Positions 11,272 to 23,082 of a DNA stretch of 64,000 nt are shown here, in pieces. The stretch's first letter is position 1. Each line of letters opens with the position of its first letter. The DNA is taken from positions 27,100,492-27,164,491 of the forward strand of contig NC_056004.1 of assembly GCF_018446385.1 (NCBI RefSeq), in the 5' to 3' direction. The notes beneath the pieces are model-generated. The model was given only the letters and a program-made list of their open reading frames with translations, was not told the origin of the DNA and did not search any database. The DNA is from Zingiber officinale (lineage: Eukaryota > Streptophyta > Magnoliopsida > Zingiberales > Zingiberaceae). The position numbers were made by a program, and so were the translations under genes.

Positions 11272-12784
11272 TGTTAGTGTGTGCACTTATGTACCAAGAC
11301 ATTCTTATGAATTTATAGATAATTATTTTATAAAGACAAGTATTTATCGTTAATCATTTACTTTTCTATACGTATATGATTAATGATAAAGTTCTACGGA
11401 TTAATGAGTATATTAATCTAAAAACAGTCCTTGATCGGATAGATATCTAAAGAGGGATATGAATATCTATATCAACGCTAAGTATGACTAGGTCGAGATA
11501 GACTGAGGGATGGATATCCAAATTGTACTTGAAGATGCTTTGAGTTTAGAAGTACACTAGACATGACCCACTTAAGAGGAGACCACATATTAAGAATCAT
11601 GGGTCATTCTTCTTATGAATGAGTGTAACTAATCTTTTGACTTTGAGACTTTCATTTATTCTATGCATGAAGTTATGTACTTTGACACTGTTAAAAGTAG
11701 TTTTTAATCAGATTGTGATTAATATAGTAATTGAGTGTATGACAAAGCGTAGAGAGAATAGTATTAAGTCAATAAAAGATTCATCGTTCTCTTAGATTAT
11801 GAGTTAATATCCTAGTCGCTTGATAGAGATATTAATGACTTAAAATCCATAGTCATACATAATGTACCAAATTAATTGGGATGTAGCTTAGATGAAAAAA
11901 TTGAATTACATAGTAATCGGTTCATGGTGATTTATAGTTTAAGACCAATATTAATTTTATCACGTTGGGTGACTAAAAATTATTGCTAGACAGTTACCTT
12001 AATCTATGTATGGATTTACACTGCCTTCGTGTATAAAACCTAGAGGGTCGTACGCATAGTATGTAGACATGAACATTATCTATAATTGATTATTTTAGTG
12101 GATATTAAAATTAATCAATTTATTATTTCAGAATAAAAATTAATTAGATTATTAATTAATTCTGAAATATTAGAAGCTAATACGGGTCAAGATCAAATAT
12201 GATTTTATTTGATTCAAAGAAGAGGTAGTAGAGAATTTGGATAAACACAATCATGGTGATCCTTGAAAAATTTGAAGAGTCATACCTCTTCATCTTCTTT
12301 GAAGAATTAATAGAGGTCATAATTCTACTTAAATGAAGAATTAATAGAGGTCATAAATCTTTATCTTTCTAATTAATGGAGGACATAATTATACTTAAAT
12401 GAAAAGTTAATGGAGACTTTAACTATTCATCTTCCTTAGAGGCTATAAATAGCCACCCTTGGAAAGGTTGGATGGATGAGCTCTTTTTCACGTCTTTCTT
12501 TCTTCCATCAAAAAGGATTGATAGTGCTTCCAAAAGATTTTATCTATCCAAGAAGCACCTAATGGATCGTATCAAGTTCGTGTTCTAGTGCGCATGGATA
12601 CTACTAGAGAAGTCACACATGGGGCTCTTATTTGTTTGTGATATCATTCACGCCTATTGAGGATTCGAGGTATGTTTTTATGTTAATTATTTTGTTTAAA
12701 ATTATATGTACCACGAAGATATCCATGATTTAAGAGACAAATTTGATTTTAATATATGTATTCCGCTACGCACCAATTCTAACA
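11272..12784 (+). mobile_element. Solo LTR with target duplication CCACT
   Basis: It begins TGTTAGTGTG and ends ATTCTAACA, with the 5-bp duplication CCACT at 11267-11271 and 12785-12789. Removing it restores a continuous flank (GACCGAACCACTTGGTTAAA). A TATA box TATAAAT at 12444-12450 and the ATTCCGCTACGCACCAA end near 12757 give plus orientation. At 1513 bp with no internal domain, PBS or second LTR, it is the product of recombination between the two LTRs of a former copia element. Confidence 0.85.
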
Positions 12785-13043
12785 CCACTTGGTTAAATAA
12801 CCAAACATCTTTTAATTAAAACTAAACCAATTTGGTTTATAATTAAACCAAAGAGGGTTCAACTTGTCTTCAAAAGACGTGGCACATACGTGCTTCCGTT
12901 CTGATAAAATATCTTCTATATTTGCACTTCATCCGATTTAACCAGACTCAATCTCTCTCGATCTTAGAATCAAATTCTCAAACTTGTTTTAAATCATTCG
13001 GATAAACTCTTAGTGTGTCTGAGTCAACATATTCCCAGTTATG

Positions 13044-13281
13044 TTGGTTATCCATAATTAACAATTAATTATGAATCGATCATGAATGATACCTAATAGT
13101 ACATCATAATCCCCAATTGACTAAAAAATTAACCATTGATTCTAGAACCACTTCTAAATCTTTCAACAACTACAGTGAGGCATGCCTCATTCTTTTCACT
13201 TGTCTTATATCCACTTGATTTAAGATATGGTCTATGTGTCAATCGCCACTAGACTACATCACACCTAGCACAAGTAATACT
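13044..13281. repeat. 238-bp direct duplication, left copy
   Basis: This flank of the copia complex is repeated essentially base for base at 27102-27339. It ends at AGTAATACT directly before the LTR. The right copy continues into CCTTGTCATG, as an uninterrupted target site would. A normal insertion duplicates only 5 bp here. Confidence 0.9.
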
Positions 13282-15679
13282 TGTTGGTTGCTACTCGGAA
13301 AGCCTATAGGTTCCACTGTACAAAAATTTTGTACAAAGGTCTGAACCTTTTCCTAGCTACCATGTGTTCTTTTAAATTAAATTTTGGATCTCCTGCGGAA
13401 CTTAACACGTTTGATCCAAAACTTAATCTATTTATTCTTTTAGGTTTTGACTTGGATCTCCTGCGGAACTTAACACGTTCGACCCAAGTCTCCTTAAGTT
13501 ATTAATTCCATTAAATATCAATTTCCATAAAAGGTTCCCAGTACTGACGTGGCGAGGCACATGGCCTTCTTGGATATGGGAGCAACCACCACCGACTAGA
13601 CAAAACCTTTAATAGAAAGCTAATATTTAATTTCCTAAAATAACTTTAGGTTAACCAAAGAGAATAATCAAATCACAAGGAAAAGAAAGAAACAAAAGAA
13701 CACAACTTCGAAAAAACATATTCGAAATACTAGAACGTAAGCCTCTTGTATTTGGTATTATTTCCATAAATAACTAGCATGATGCGGAAATAGAAATTAC
13801 TAGTTATACCTTGTAGAAAAACCTCTTGATCTTCTACCGTATTCCTCTTCTAACCTCGGACGTTGTGTGGGCAACGATCTTCCAAGATGAGAAACCACCA
13901 ACCACCTTCTTCTCCTCCAAGCAAGGTTCGGCCACAAAGGAAAACTTCACCAAGGAGAAAAAACCAAAATACTAACCAAGCTCCAAGAGATGCTAGCTTT
14001 CTCTCCTTCTTCTTCTTCTTCTCCGAGTAGTATCCGACCACCACAAGAACTCCAAGGGAGAGGGAGAGGTTCGGCCACCACAAGAGGAAGAGAAGGAGAT
14101 GATGGCCGGCCACACCAAGGAGCAAAAGAGGGAGAGGAATAATAGATCTTGTGTCTTGTGAAGGCACCCTCACCCCTTCTTTTATATTCCTTGGCCTAGG
14201 TAAATTAGGAAATTTAATTACAACAAATCTTCCTTAATTTCCTTGACATGATTTAATTGAGAAAAATAAAATAATATTTCCCAATTAAACAATGATGGCC
14301 GGCCACATCAAGAGGAAACAAATTGGACAAGTTTTAATCAACAATTAAAACTTTCCTTATTTGTTTCAGAAATTTTAAAAATAAAATTTCTCTTTAAACA
14401 TCTCTTCCTGGTTAATAACAGGAAATATCTATAATTTTAATTTTCTTAACATGTGAATAATTTTAAAGAGAAAATAAAAACTCTCCAATCTACAAATAAG
14501 GAAAGAGATCTAATCTCTTTCTTTAATCTTTTGTAAAACTTTTACAAGAGAGATATTTTAATTTTAATTCTCTTTAAAATATATCTTCCACATAATAATA
14601 AAATCTAAAATTAAATTTCTTTTTAATTTAATTATGGCCGGCCCTACTAGCTTGGGTTCAAGCTACCTTAAACCCAAGCTTAGGCCGGCCCTAGCTTGGT
14701 TCCCAAGCTAGCTTGGCCGGCCCCCTTTAGGTGGGTATAGAAGGTGGGTATATGTGGGTATAGTACTCTATAAATAAGAGGCTACGATAGGGACCGAGAG
14801 GAGGAATTGGTTTTGGTCTCTCGATAAAATTAAGCATCCCATGTTCGCCCCGAACACACAACTTAATTTTATCAATGATAATTCATTCCACTAGAGAACT
14901 ATCATTGAACTACCGCACCAATCCCAAATTACATTTTTGGGCTCCTTCTTATTATGAGTGTGTTAGTCTCCCTGTGTTTAAGATATCGAATGTCCACTAA
15001 TTAAGTGAGTTACTGACAACTCATTTAATTAATATCTAAGTCCAAGAGTAGTACCACTCAACCTTATCATCATGTCGGACTAAGTCCACCTGCAGGGTTT
15101 AACATGACAATCTTTATGAGCTCCTCTTGAGGACATTATCAACCTAGCATCACTAGGACACAGTTTCCTTCTATAATCAACAACACACACTATGAGTGAT
15201 ACCATTTCCCAACTTATCGGGTTTATTGATTCATCGAACTAAATCTCACCCATTGATAAATTAAAGAAATAAATATCAAACATATGTGCTTGTTATTATA
15301 TTAGGATTAAGAGCACACACTTCCATAACAACTGAGGTCTTTGTTCCTTTACAAAGTCAATATAAAAGAAACGACCTCAAATGGTCCTACTCAATACACT
15401 CTAAGTGTACTAGTGTAATTATATAGTCAAGATAAACTAATACCTAATTACACTACTACCTTCTAATGGTTTGTTCCTTTCCATTTCGGTCGTTAGCTAC
15501 TGTTTATAATTTATAAGGTACTGATAACATCATCTTCTGTATGTGACACCACATACTATGTTATCTACAATATAAATTAAATGAACAACTACAAACAAAT
15601 GTAGACAATTTGACCAAATGTGATTCTTTATTCATAATGAATGTTGACAAAGCTTAGGCTTTTAGTATACACTCCAACA
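13282..15679 (-). repeat. Copia LTR (3' LTR of first internal region)
   Basis: On the minus strand it runs from TGTTGGAGTGTATAC to GTAGCAACCAACA (2398 bp). It contains a TATA-type AATATAAAAGAAGG (minus) near 14190, FseI-like GGCCGGCC motifs at 14290-14720, and GTGGGTATA tandem units near 14730-14765. It is very similar to 20684-23082, which indicates a recent origin. ORFs rich in Leu and Trp inside it are not conserved in frame between LTR copies. Confidence 0.9.
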
Positions 15680-15690
15680 ATCTCCCACTT
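15680..15690 (-). other. Polypurine tract of the first copia internal region
   Basis: On the minus strand AAGTGGGAGAT directly precedes the LTR start TGTTGG. It lies about 10 bases beyond the pol stop codon. Confidence 0.85.
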
Positions 15691-15700
15691 ATACTAATGA

Positions 15701-18700
15701 CTAAGCTGCCATATCTTCTACCATACATCTGATTCCCATTCCCTCCACATGCCGATCGAAAGCTTTCGCCGGAAGGGCCTTAGTGAAAGGATCTGCCAGG
15801 TTATCTGCTGATGCAATCTTGGCGATGACAACTTCTCCTCGCTTCACGATATCTCTTATCAAGTGGTACTTGCGCTCTATATGTTTACTTGCCTTATGGG
15901 CTCGTGGTTCCTTCGAGTTTGCAACTGCACCGCTGTTATCACAATAAATTGTGATGATTTTGGGCAAACCAGGAATCACATCTAAGTCCATTAGAAAGTT
16001 CCTGAGCCATACTGCTTCTTTAGCTGCCTCAGAGGCTGCTACATACTCAGCTTCCATGGTTGAGTCCGAAACGCATTTCTGCTTAACACTCCTCCATGAA
16101 ATGGCTCCACCTCCTAAAGTAAACACATAGCCTGATGTAGACTTACTATTGTCCCTATCTGATTGAAAATCTGAATCCGTGTAACCCACAGGGAGCAAAT
16201 CATCTGCTTGGTAAACTAGCATATAATCCCTAGTCCTTCTCGGTACTTTAATATATGCTTTATGGCAATCCAATGTCCTTGTCCGAGTTACTCGATATTT
16301 GCTGACCATGCCTACGGCAAAACAGATATCGGTCTCGTACATAGCATTGCATACATTAGGCTTCCTACAGCCGAAGCATAAGGAACTGCTTTCATGTCCT
16401 CTATCTCTTTTGATGTCTTTGGAGACATCTCTTTAGATAGAGCTACTCCATGTCTAAAAGGTAAGAAACCTTTCTTGGAGTCTTGCATGCTAAAACGAGC
16501 AAGGATTGTATCTATATATGAAGCTTGGGATAGACACAACATTCTTTTCTTGCGATCCCTTATAACTTTGATCCCAAGAATGTGTGCACATTCTCCTAAG
16601 TCCTTCATATCAAATTGTTTGGACAACCATACCCTTACGTCGATAATACCTTGACATTGTTGCCAATTAACAAAATATCATCTACGTATAGTACAAGAAA
16701 TACCACCACGTTTCGTTACACTTCTTATATACACAAGACTCATCCGGACTTTGAATAAATCCATATGATGGATTACTTCATTAAACCGGATGTTCCAAGA
16801 CCTTGAAGCTTGCTTCATCCATAAATGGACCGATTGAGCTTGCATACTAGATGCTCTTTGCCTTTTTCAATAAATCCTACGGTTGCTTCATATGGATGTT
16901 CTCTTCAAGACTTCCATTAAGGAAAGTTGTCTTGACATCCATTTGCCAAATCTCATAATCCATATGAGCAGAATGGATAAGAGTATCCGGATAGACTTAA
17001 GCATGGCTACGGTGAAAAGGTTTCCTCATAATCGATTCCCTCTTTCGAGTGTACCCTTTCGCAACAAGCCTAGCTTTGAAGGTTTCTACCTTCCCCTCTT
17101 TTCCTTTTGTAAATCCACTTGCATCCAACGGCTTTTACACCATCAGTGGTTCTACAAGCTCCCGGACCTTATTAGAGTACATGGACTCTATTTCGAATTC
17201 ATTGCCTTTGCCAAGATGCTGCATCTATATCTTGGAGTGCTTCGTCATATAACCGGGGATCGGGTTCATGTTTACCGGGATCAAGTCGAAGACTCTCCCA
17301 AAACATGAATCTTTCAGTTGCTTACAACCCTCCCACTACGACGAGGCACTGTCTGTGGTTGTGTATCATGTGTGACACGTGTTGCAGTCTCTTGTGGTAC
17401 TTCATCTTGTACTGTTGGTGCTAAGTAGACATGTCCTCTCTAAGTTCTTCTAAAACAACTTTACTCATGGGCTTGTGATCCATTATATAGTCTTCTTCTA
17501 AAACCGGGCATTGGTGCTAACAATGACCTTCTGGTCTTTAGGACTATAAAATAAACCACCTTTCGTTCCTTTGGGATATCCTACAAACACGCGAACTTCG
17601 TACGAGATTCTAACTTATCAGCATCTGGTTTCAGCACATATCCTGAATATGTCTTAGACGGGTTTTCGCCCATTCCACAATTCTATGGGAGTAGAAGAAA
17701 CCGATTTAGAAGGTACTAAGTTCAGAACATATCTGCTGTTTCCAGAGCATATCCCCAAAACGAATTTGGTAATTCTGAATAACTCATCATTGATCTAACC
17801 ATCTCCATAAGAGTCCTATTCCTTCGCTACACCATTCTGTTGGGGTGTTCCATGTGCAGACAATTGGGATTGAATCCACCTCGATAAATAATTCCTAAAC
17901 TCTCCTAAGAGGTATTCGCCACCACGATCGTAGTAGTGTCTTGATACTTTTACCTTGTCGTTTCTCCACATCAGCCTTGTATTCTTTGAACTTATCAAAG
18001 CACTCGGACTTGCAGCGCATTAGGTAAATGTATCCATATCTTGAATAATCGTCTATGAAAGAGACAAAATATTCAAAACCTCCTCTTGCCTGGACGGACA
18101 TAGGACCACACAAATCGAGTGAACCAACTCTAACACTTCTTTGGCTCTATACCCCTTGGCCTTGAGCGGCCTCTTGGTCATTTACCTTCTAAGCAAGATT
18201 CACAAGTTGGAAAATTTTCCAACTCTAATGAACTTAAAGTCCATCGGCTATAAGTCTTCGAATCCTACTTAAGTTAATATGACCAAGCCTTAGATGCCAA
18301 AGATATGCTTGGTTCATTTCGAAGGTTCTTTTCTCTTATTAGAATTAGAAGATGAATTATAAATTTCCATGTTTTGCTTTGTGGAAGAATTTGGATTTAA
18401 AATATACAAATTGCCAACTAATGCACGAGCAGATAATCACTTTATTTCTTTTAATAACTACATCGTTCTTGAAAACTGAATATCCATCTAAAAGCAGTTT
18501 AGAAACCGAAATTAAATTCTTTCTAAAGCGGGTACATAAAGACAATTTCTTAAAACCAAATTTCTATTTCTACTAAAAGATAAGTAGACGTCTCCCACTG
18601 CAACAGCTGCCACCTTAGTAGCATTGCCCATGTAGACGGTAATCTCCCTTCAGATAGTCGTCGGTTTCCTGGAACCCCTGCAAGGAATTGCAGACATGAT

Positions 18701-19563
18701 CATGGCTCCGTATCTACACACCAGGTGCTGGTAGATAACACCGCTAAACATGTTTCAACAACTAGAGTATGAGATATACCTTTGCTTTGGTTCTTACGAG
18801 GACAGTCCGCCTTCCAATGTCCTGCCTGCTTGCAGATGAAGCACTTGCCCTTCGGCTTCTTCATTCCAGCTTTAAATCCCGTACTCTGAGATTTATTCAC
18901 TTTCTTTGCTGAACCATTTTGTTTCTTCTTCTTCTTACCTTTCGGTTTAGAAGTAGAACCATTTTCAACATAGTGAATTTGAGCATTGTGACGAAATAAC
19001 CCTTCTGCTGTCAGTAGTTCCCCTAATGAATAAATCCTTTTATTCATATTATAGTTCAGGCGGAACTGCTCAAAACTTCTAGGTAGGGTTTGGAGGATCA
19101 TATCGATCTGGGTTTCCCCATCAATTTCTCCTCCAAGGATCTGTATTTCGTTCAGATAAGCCATCATGTTTAGGATATGATCCCTTACAGGAGTACCCTC
19201 TTGCATGGTGGCTGTCATTATCTTTCTCATAGCTTCTTGTCTAGAAGCCCTATCCTGATGACCAAAGAGTTCCTTGAGATTGTTCATAATATCATGTTGG
19301 TAAATCTTTATGTTGATGTTGCAATACATTTGACATTGAAGCCAAAATGTAACACCGCGCCATCTCATCTGCTTTTACCCATTTCTATGATATTCAATCT
19401 CCTCTTGGGTAGATTCACCAAGGTGCATCAGGGCATAGCTCGACAATACATATTTATAGCTTTCGTAGATAAGAACAATATCCGTGTTTCTTTTCCAATC
19501 TATGTAATTTGGTCCAATAAGTCTATTTTGTTGAAGTATGATGGACAGTGGGTTGAAAGTCAT
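15701..19563 (-). pseudogene. Copia gag-pol, copy 1, many frame breaks
   Basis: The order on the minus strand is gag from an ATG at 19563 (UBN2-type; CCHC knuckle CFICKQAGHWKADC near 18830), protease (only CVDTEP remains near 18710 because of a frame break), GAG-pre-integrase, integrase, RT and RNase H. RNase H is intact at 15701-16342, with YTDSDF, STMEAEYVA and YCDNSGAVA, and stops at TAG 15701-15703. Integrase and RT are split into short frames (for example 17816-18113 and 16312-16626). Most breaks against copy 2 are one- or two-base losses at CTG, CAG or CCG, which suggests the damage may lie partly in the consensus and not in the DNA. Confidence 0.85.
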
Positions 19564-19571
19564 CCTAAGAA

Positions 19572-20670
19572 TCACAAATAACTTTTGGTGAACTCTAAAT
19601 TTAGAATAATATTGATTCCTCAAACAATACTATTTTAAATTAACCAACACCTTAAACCACCGTGAATTTTGTATGCCACGTTAGTGTGGACGTATACAAA
19701 TTCAACATTTGTAAAAGGAGGGTTTTAACCCATTAATTTTATTATCTTGTCAACCTAACTTTTTGACAAATAAAATTAATAGCTGGTATTATTTGGTCAC
19801 ACAAATAATAGCAGTGACTCCGTTGGGGAGGATACTATTGGATGTGTCTAAGTGTACACCATTACTTGACACTAAGTCCATTAATAAGATTATGCCCCTT
19901 CCGTTGGGGAAGATCACACGCTCTTAATTAACTTCCTATAGTCATCCATAAATGGAAGTCTGTTCTAGTGGTCCGCAAACAAGCTCATCCGTTATGGAGG
20001 AAGGCACTCAGAGCCAACGCGCAAGCTTGTTTGCATCACTTACAAACCAGTAATGGAGACCATGGGATGTACTTAAAATTCCCTCTCCCACTTAGTTATT
20101 TATAAATGAGGAATTTTAACTATGCTAGCCTACTAAACTTGTAAACTAACATGCACACACAGCACAATATAAAAGCAATAAATGGAAAATCTAATTTTCA
20201 ACTATTATGGCTTTTATCTTTAATTGTCCTCCGTGTGTTGTCATCCGAAGCTGCTGCCATATTTGGCCACCGCCACCGGGTCTAACTGTCGCATCCATCT
20301 TGCTCCGAGTTCCGCTGCGCCTCTGGTCCTTAGAAGGTTCCACGCTTTGCAAGATTCGATCCGCGACATAAATAGAATTTTACATTTTGATCCTATATTC
20401 CATAAAAGGAATGTACATGTATCTAGATCAAAAATAAAATCCTAATAAAACTAAATACAGCTCCTGCTGTATTTTAATACAATCATGCACACACATATAA
20501 ATTGCCCTTGACATGTCCAAGGGTCCAATCACACACATAATTAACTAAAAGCCATAATAGTTGGATCCTGCATCCACAAAGTTAGCACATCCTACTATTA
20601 TCCTGCCTAAATTATGTATGACATGTGCATAATTAAACTAAATACCAAATACACAGAGGCAAAACCCTAG
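19572..20670 (-). other. Untranslated leader of copia copy 1
   Basis: About 1.1 kb between PBS and gag with no ORF of note. It is closely matched by 45500-46580 in the element at 38-49 kb. Such long leaders usually hold the packaging and dimerisation signals. Short imperfect repeats of CCGTTGGGGA occur near 19822 and 19908. Confidence 0.6.
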
Positions 20671-20681
20671 CTCTGATACCA
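20671..20681 (-). other. Primer binding site, initiator tRNA-Met type
   Basis: The minus strand reads TGGTATCAGAG two bases after the 5' LTR end at 20684, as expected for Ty1/copia. Confidence 0.85.
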
Positions 20682-20683
20682 AT

Positions 20684-23082
20684 TGTTGGTTGCTACTCGG
20701 AAAGCCTAGAGGTTCCACTGTACAAAAATTTTGTACAAAGGTCTGAACCTTTTCCTAGCTACCATGTGTTCTTTTAAATTAAATTTTGGATCGTCTGCGG
20801 AACTTAACACGTTTGATCCAAAACTTAATCTATTTATTCTTTTAGGTTTTGACTTGGATCTCCTGCGGAACTTAACACGTTCGACCCAAGTCTCCTTAAG
20901 TTATTAATTCCATTAAATATCAATTTCCATAAAAGGTTCCCAGTACTGATGTGGCGAGGCACATGGCCTTCTTGGATATGGGAGCAACCACCACCGACTA
21001 GACAAAACCTTTAATAGAAAGCTAATATTTAATTTCCTAAAATAACTTTAGGTTAACCAAAGAGAATAATCAAATCACAAGGAAAAGAAAGAAACAAAAG
21101 AACACAACTTCGAAAAACCATATTCGAAATACTAGAACGTAAGCCTCTTGTATTTGGTATTATTTCCATAAATAACTAGCATGATGCGGAAATAGAAATT
21201 ACTAGTTATACCTTGTAGAAAAACCTCTTGATCTTCTACCGTATTCCTCTTCTAACCTCGGACGTTGTGTGGGCAACGATCTTCCAAGATGAGAAACCAC
21301 CAACCACCTTCTTCTCCTCCAAGCAAGGTTCGGCCACAAAGGGAAACTTCACCAAGGAGGAAAAACAAAATACTAACCAAGCTCCAAGAGATGCTAGCTT
21401 TCTCTCCTTCTTCTTCTTCTTCTCCGAGTAGTATCCGACCACCACAAGAACTCCAAGGGAGAGGGAGAGGTTCGGCCACCACAAGAGGAAGAGAAGGAGA
21501 TGATGGCCGGCCACACCAAGGAGCAAAAGAGGGAGAGGAATAATAGATCTTGTGTCTTGTGAAGGCACCCTCACCCCTTCTTTTATATTCCTTGGCCTAG
21601 GTAAATTAGGAAATTTAATTACAACAAATCTTCCTTAATTTCCTTGACATGATTTAATTGAGAAAAATAAAATAATATTTCCCAATTAAACAATGATGGC
21701 CGGCCACATCAAGAGGAAACAAATTGGACAAGTTTTAATCAACAATTAAAACTTTCCTTATTTGTTTCCAGAAATTTTAAAAATAAAATTTCTCTTTAAA
21801 ATCTCTTCATGGTTAATAAAAGGAAATATCTATAATTTTAATTTTATTAACATGTGAATAATTTTAAAGAAAATAAAAAACTCTCCAATCTACAAATAAG
21901 GAAAGAGATCTAATCTCTTTCTTTAATCTTTTGTAAAACTTTTACAAGAGAGATATTTTAATTTTAATTCTCTTTAAAATATATCTTCCACATAATAATA
22001 AAATCTAAAATTAAATTTCTTTTTTATTTAATTATGGCCGGCCCTACTAGCTTGGGTTCAAGCTAGGGCCACCAAACCCAAGCTTAGGCCGGCCCTAGCT
22101 TGGTTCCCAAGCTAGCTTGGCCGGCCCCCTTTAGGTGGGTATAGAAGGTGGGTATATGTGGGTATAGTACTCTATAAATAAGAGGCTACGATAGGGACCG
22201 AGAGGAGGAATTGGTTTTGGTCTCCCGATAAAATTAAGCATCCCATGTTCGCCCCGAACACACAACTTAATTTTATCAATGATAATTCATTCCACTAGAG
22301 AACTATCATTGAACTACGCACCAATCCCAAATTACATTTTTGGGCTCCTTCTTATTATGAGTGTGTTAGTCTCCCTGTGTTTAAGATATCGAATGTCCAC
22401 TAATTAAGTGAGTTACTGACAACTCATTTAATTAATATCTAAGTCCAAGAGTAGTACCACTCAACCTTATTATCATGTCGGACTAAGTCCACCTGCAGGG
22501 TTTAACATGACAATCTTTATGAGCTCCTCTTGAGGACATTATCAACCTAGCATCACTAGGACACAGTTTCCTTCTATAATCAACAACACACACTATGAGT
22601 GATACCATTTCCCAACTTATCGGGTTTATTGATTCATCGAACTAAATCTCACCCATTGATAAATTAAAGAAATAAATATCAAACATATGTGCTTGTTATT
22701 ATATTAGGATTAAGAGCACACACTTCCATAACAACTGAGGTCTTTGTTCCTTTATAAAGTCAGTATAAAAGGAACGACCTCAAATGGTCCTACTCAATAC
22801 ACTCTGAGTGTACTAGTGTAATTATATAGTCAAGATAAACTAATACCTAATTACACTACGACTTTCTAATGGTTTGTTCCTTTCCATTCTGGTCGTGAGC
22901 TACTGTTTATAATTTATAAGGTACTGATAACATCATCTTCTGTATGTGACACCACATACTATGTTATCTACAATATAAATTAAATGAACAACTACAAACA
23001 AATGTAGATAATTAGACCAAATGTGATTCTTTATTCATAATGAATGTTTACAAAGCTTAGGCTCTCAGTATACACTCCAACA
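20684..23082 (-). repeat. Copia LTR shared between the two internal regions
   Basis: 2399 bp, from TGTTGGAGTGTATAC to GTAGCAACCAACA on the minus strand. It serves as 5' LTR for copy 1 (PBS on its left side) and as 3' LTR for copy 2 (PPT on its right side). It differs from 13282-15679 by few changes, for example near 22060 where it keeps GCTAGGGCC. Confidence 0.9.

Noticed and set aside
13850..14173. A roughly 107-codon hydrophobic Leu/Trp-rich ORF found in nearly every LTR copy
   Set aside because: It lies in the transcribed part of the LTR and shifts frame from copy to copy (the same DNA gives different proteins at 38641, 47160 and 56067). Its composition follows the CT-rich repeats, so conservation at the protein level is not supported.
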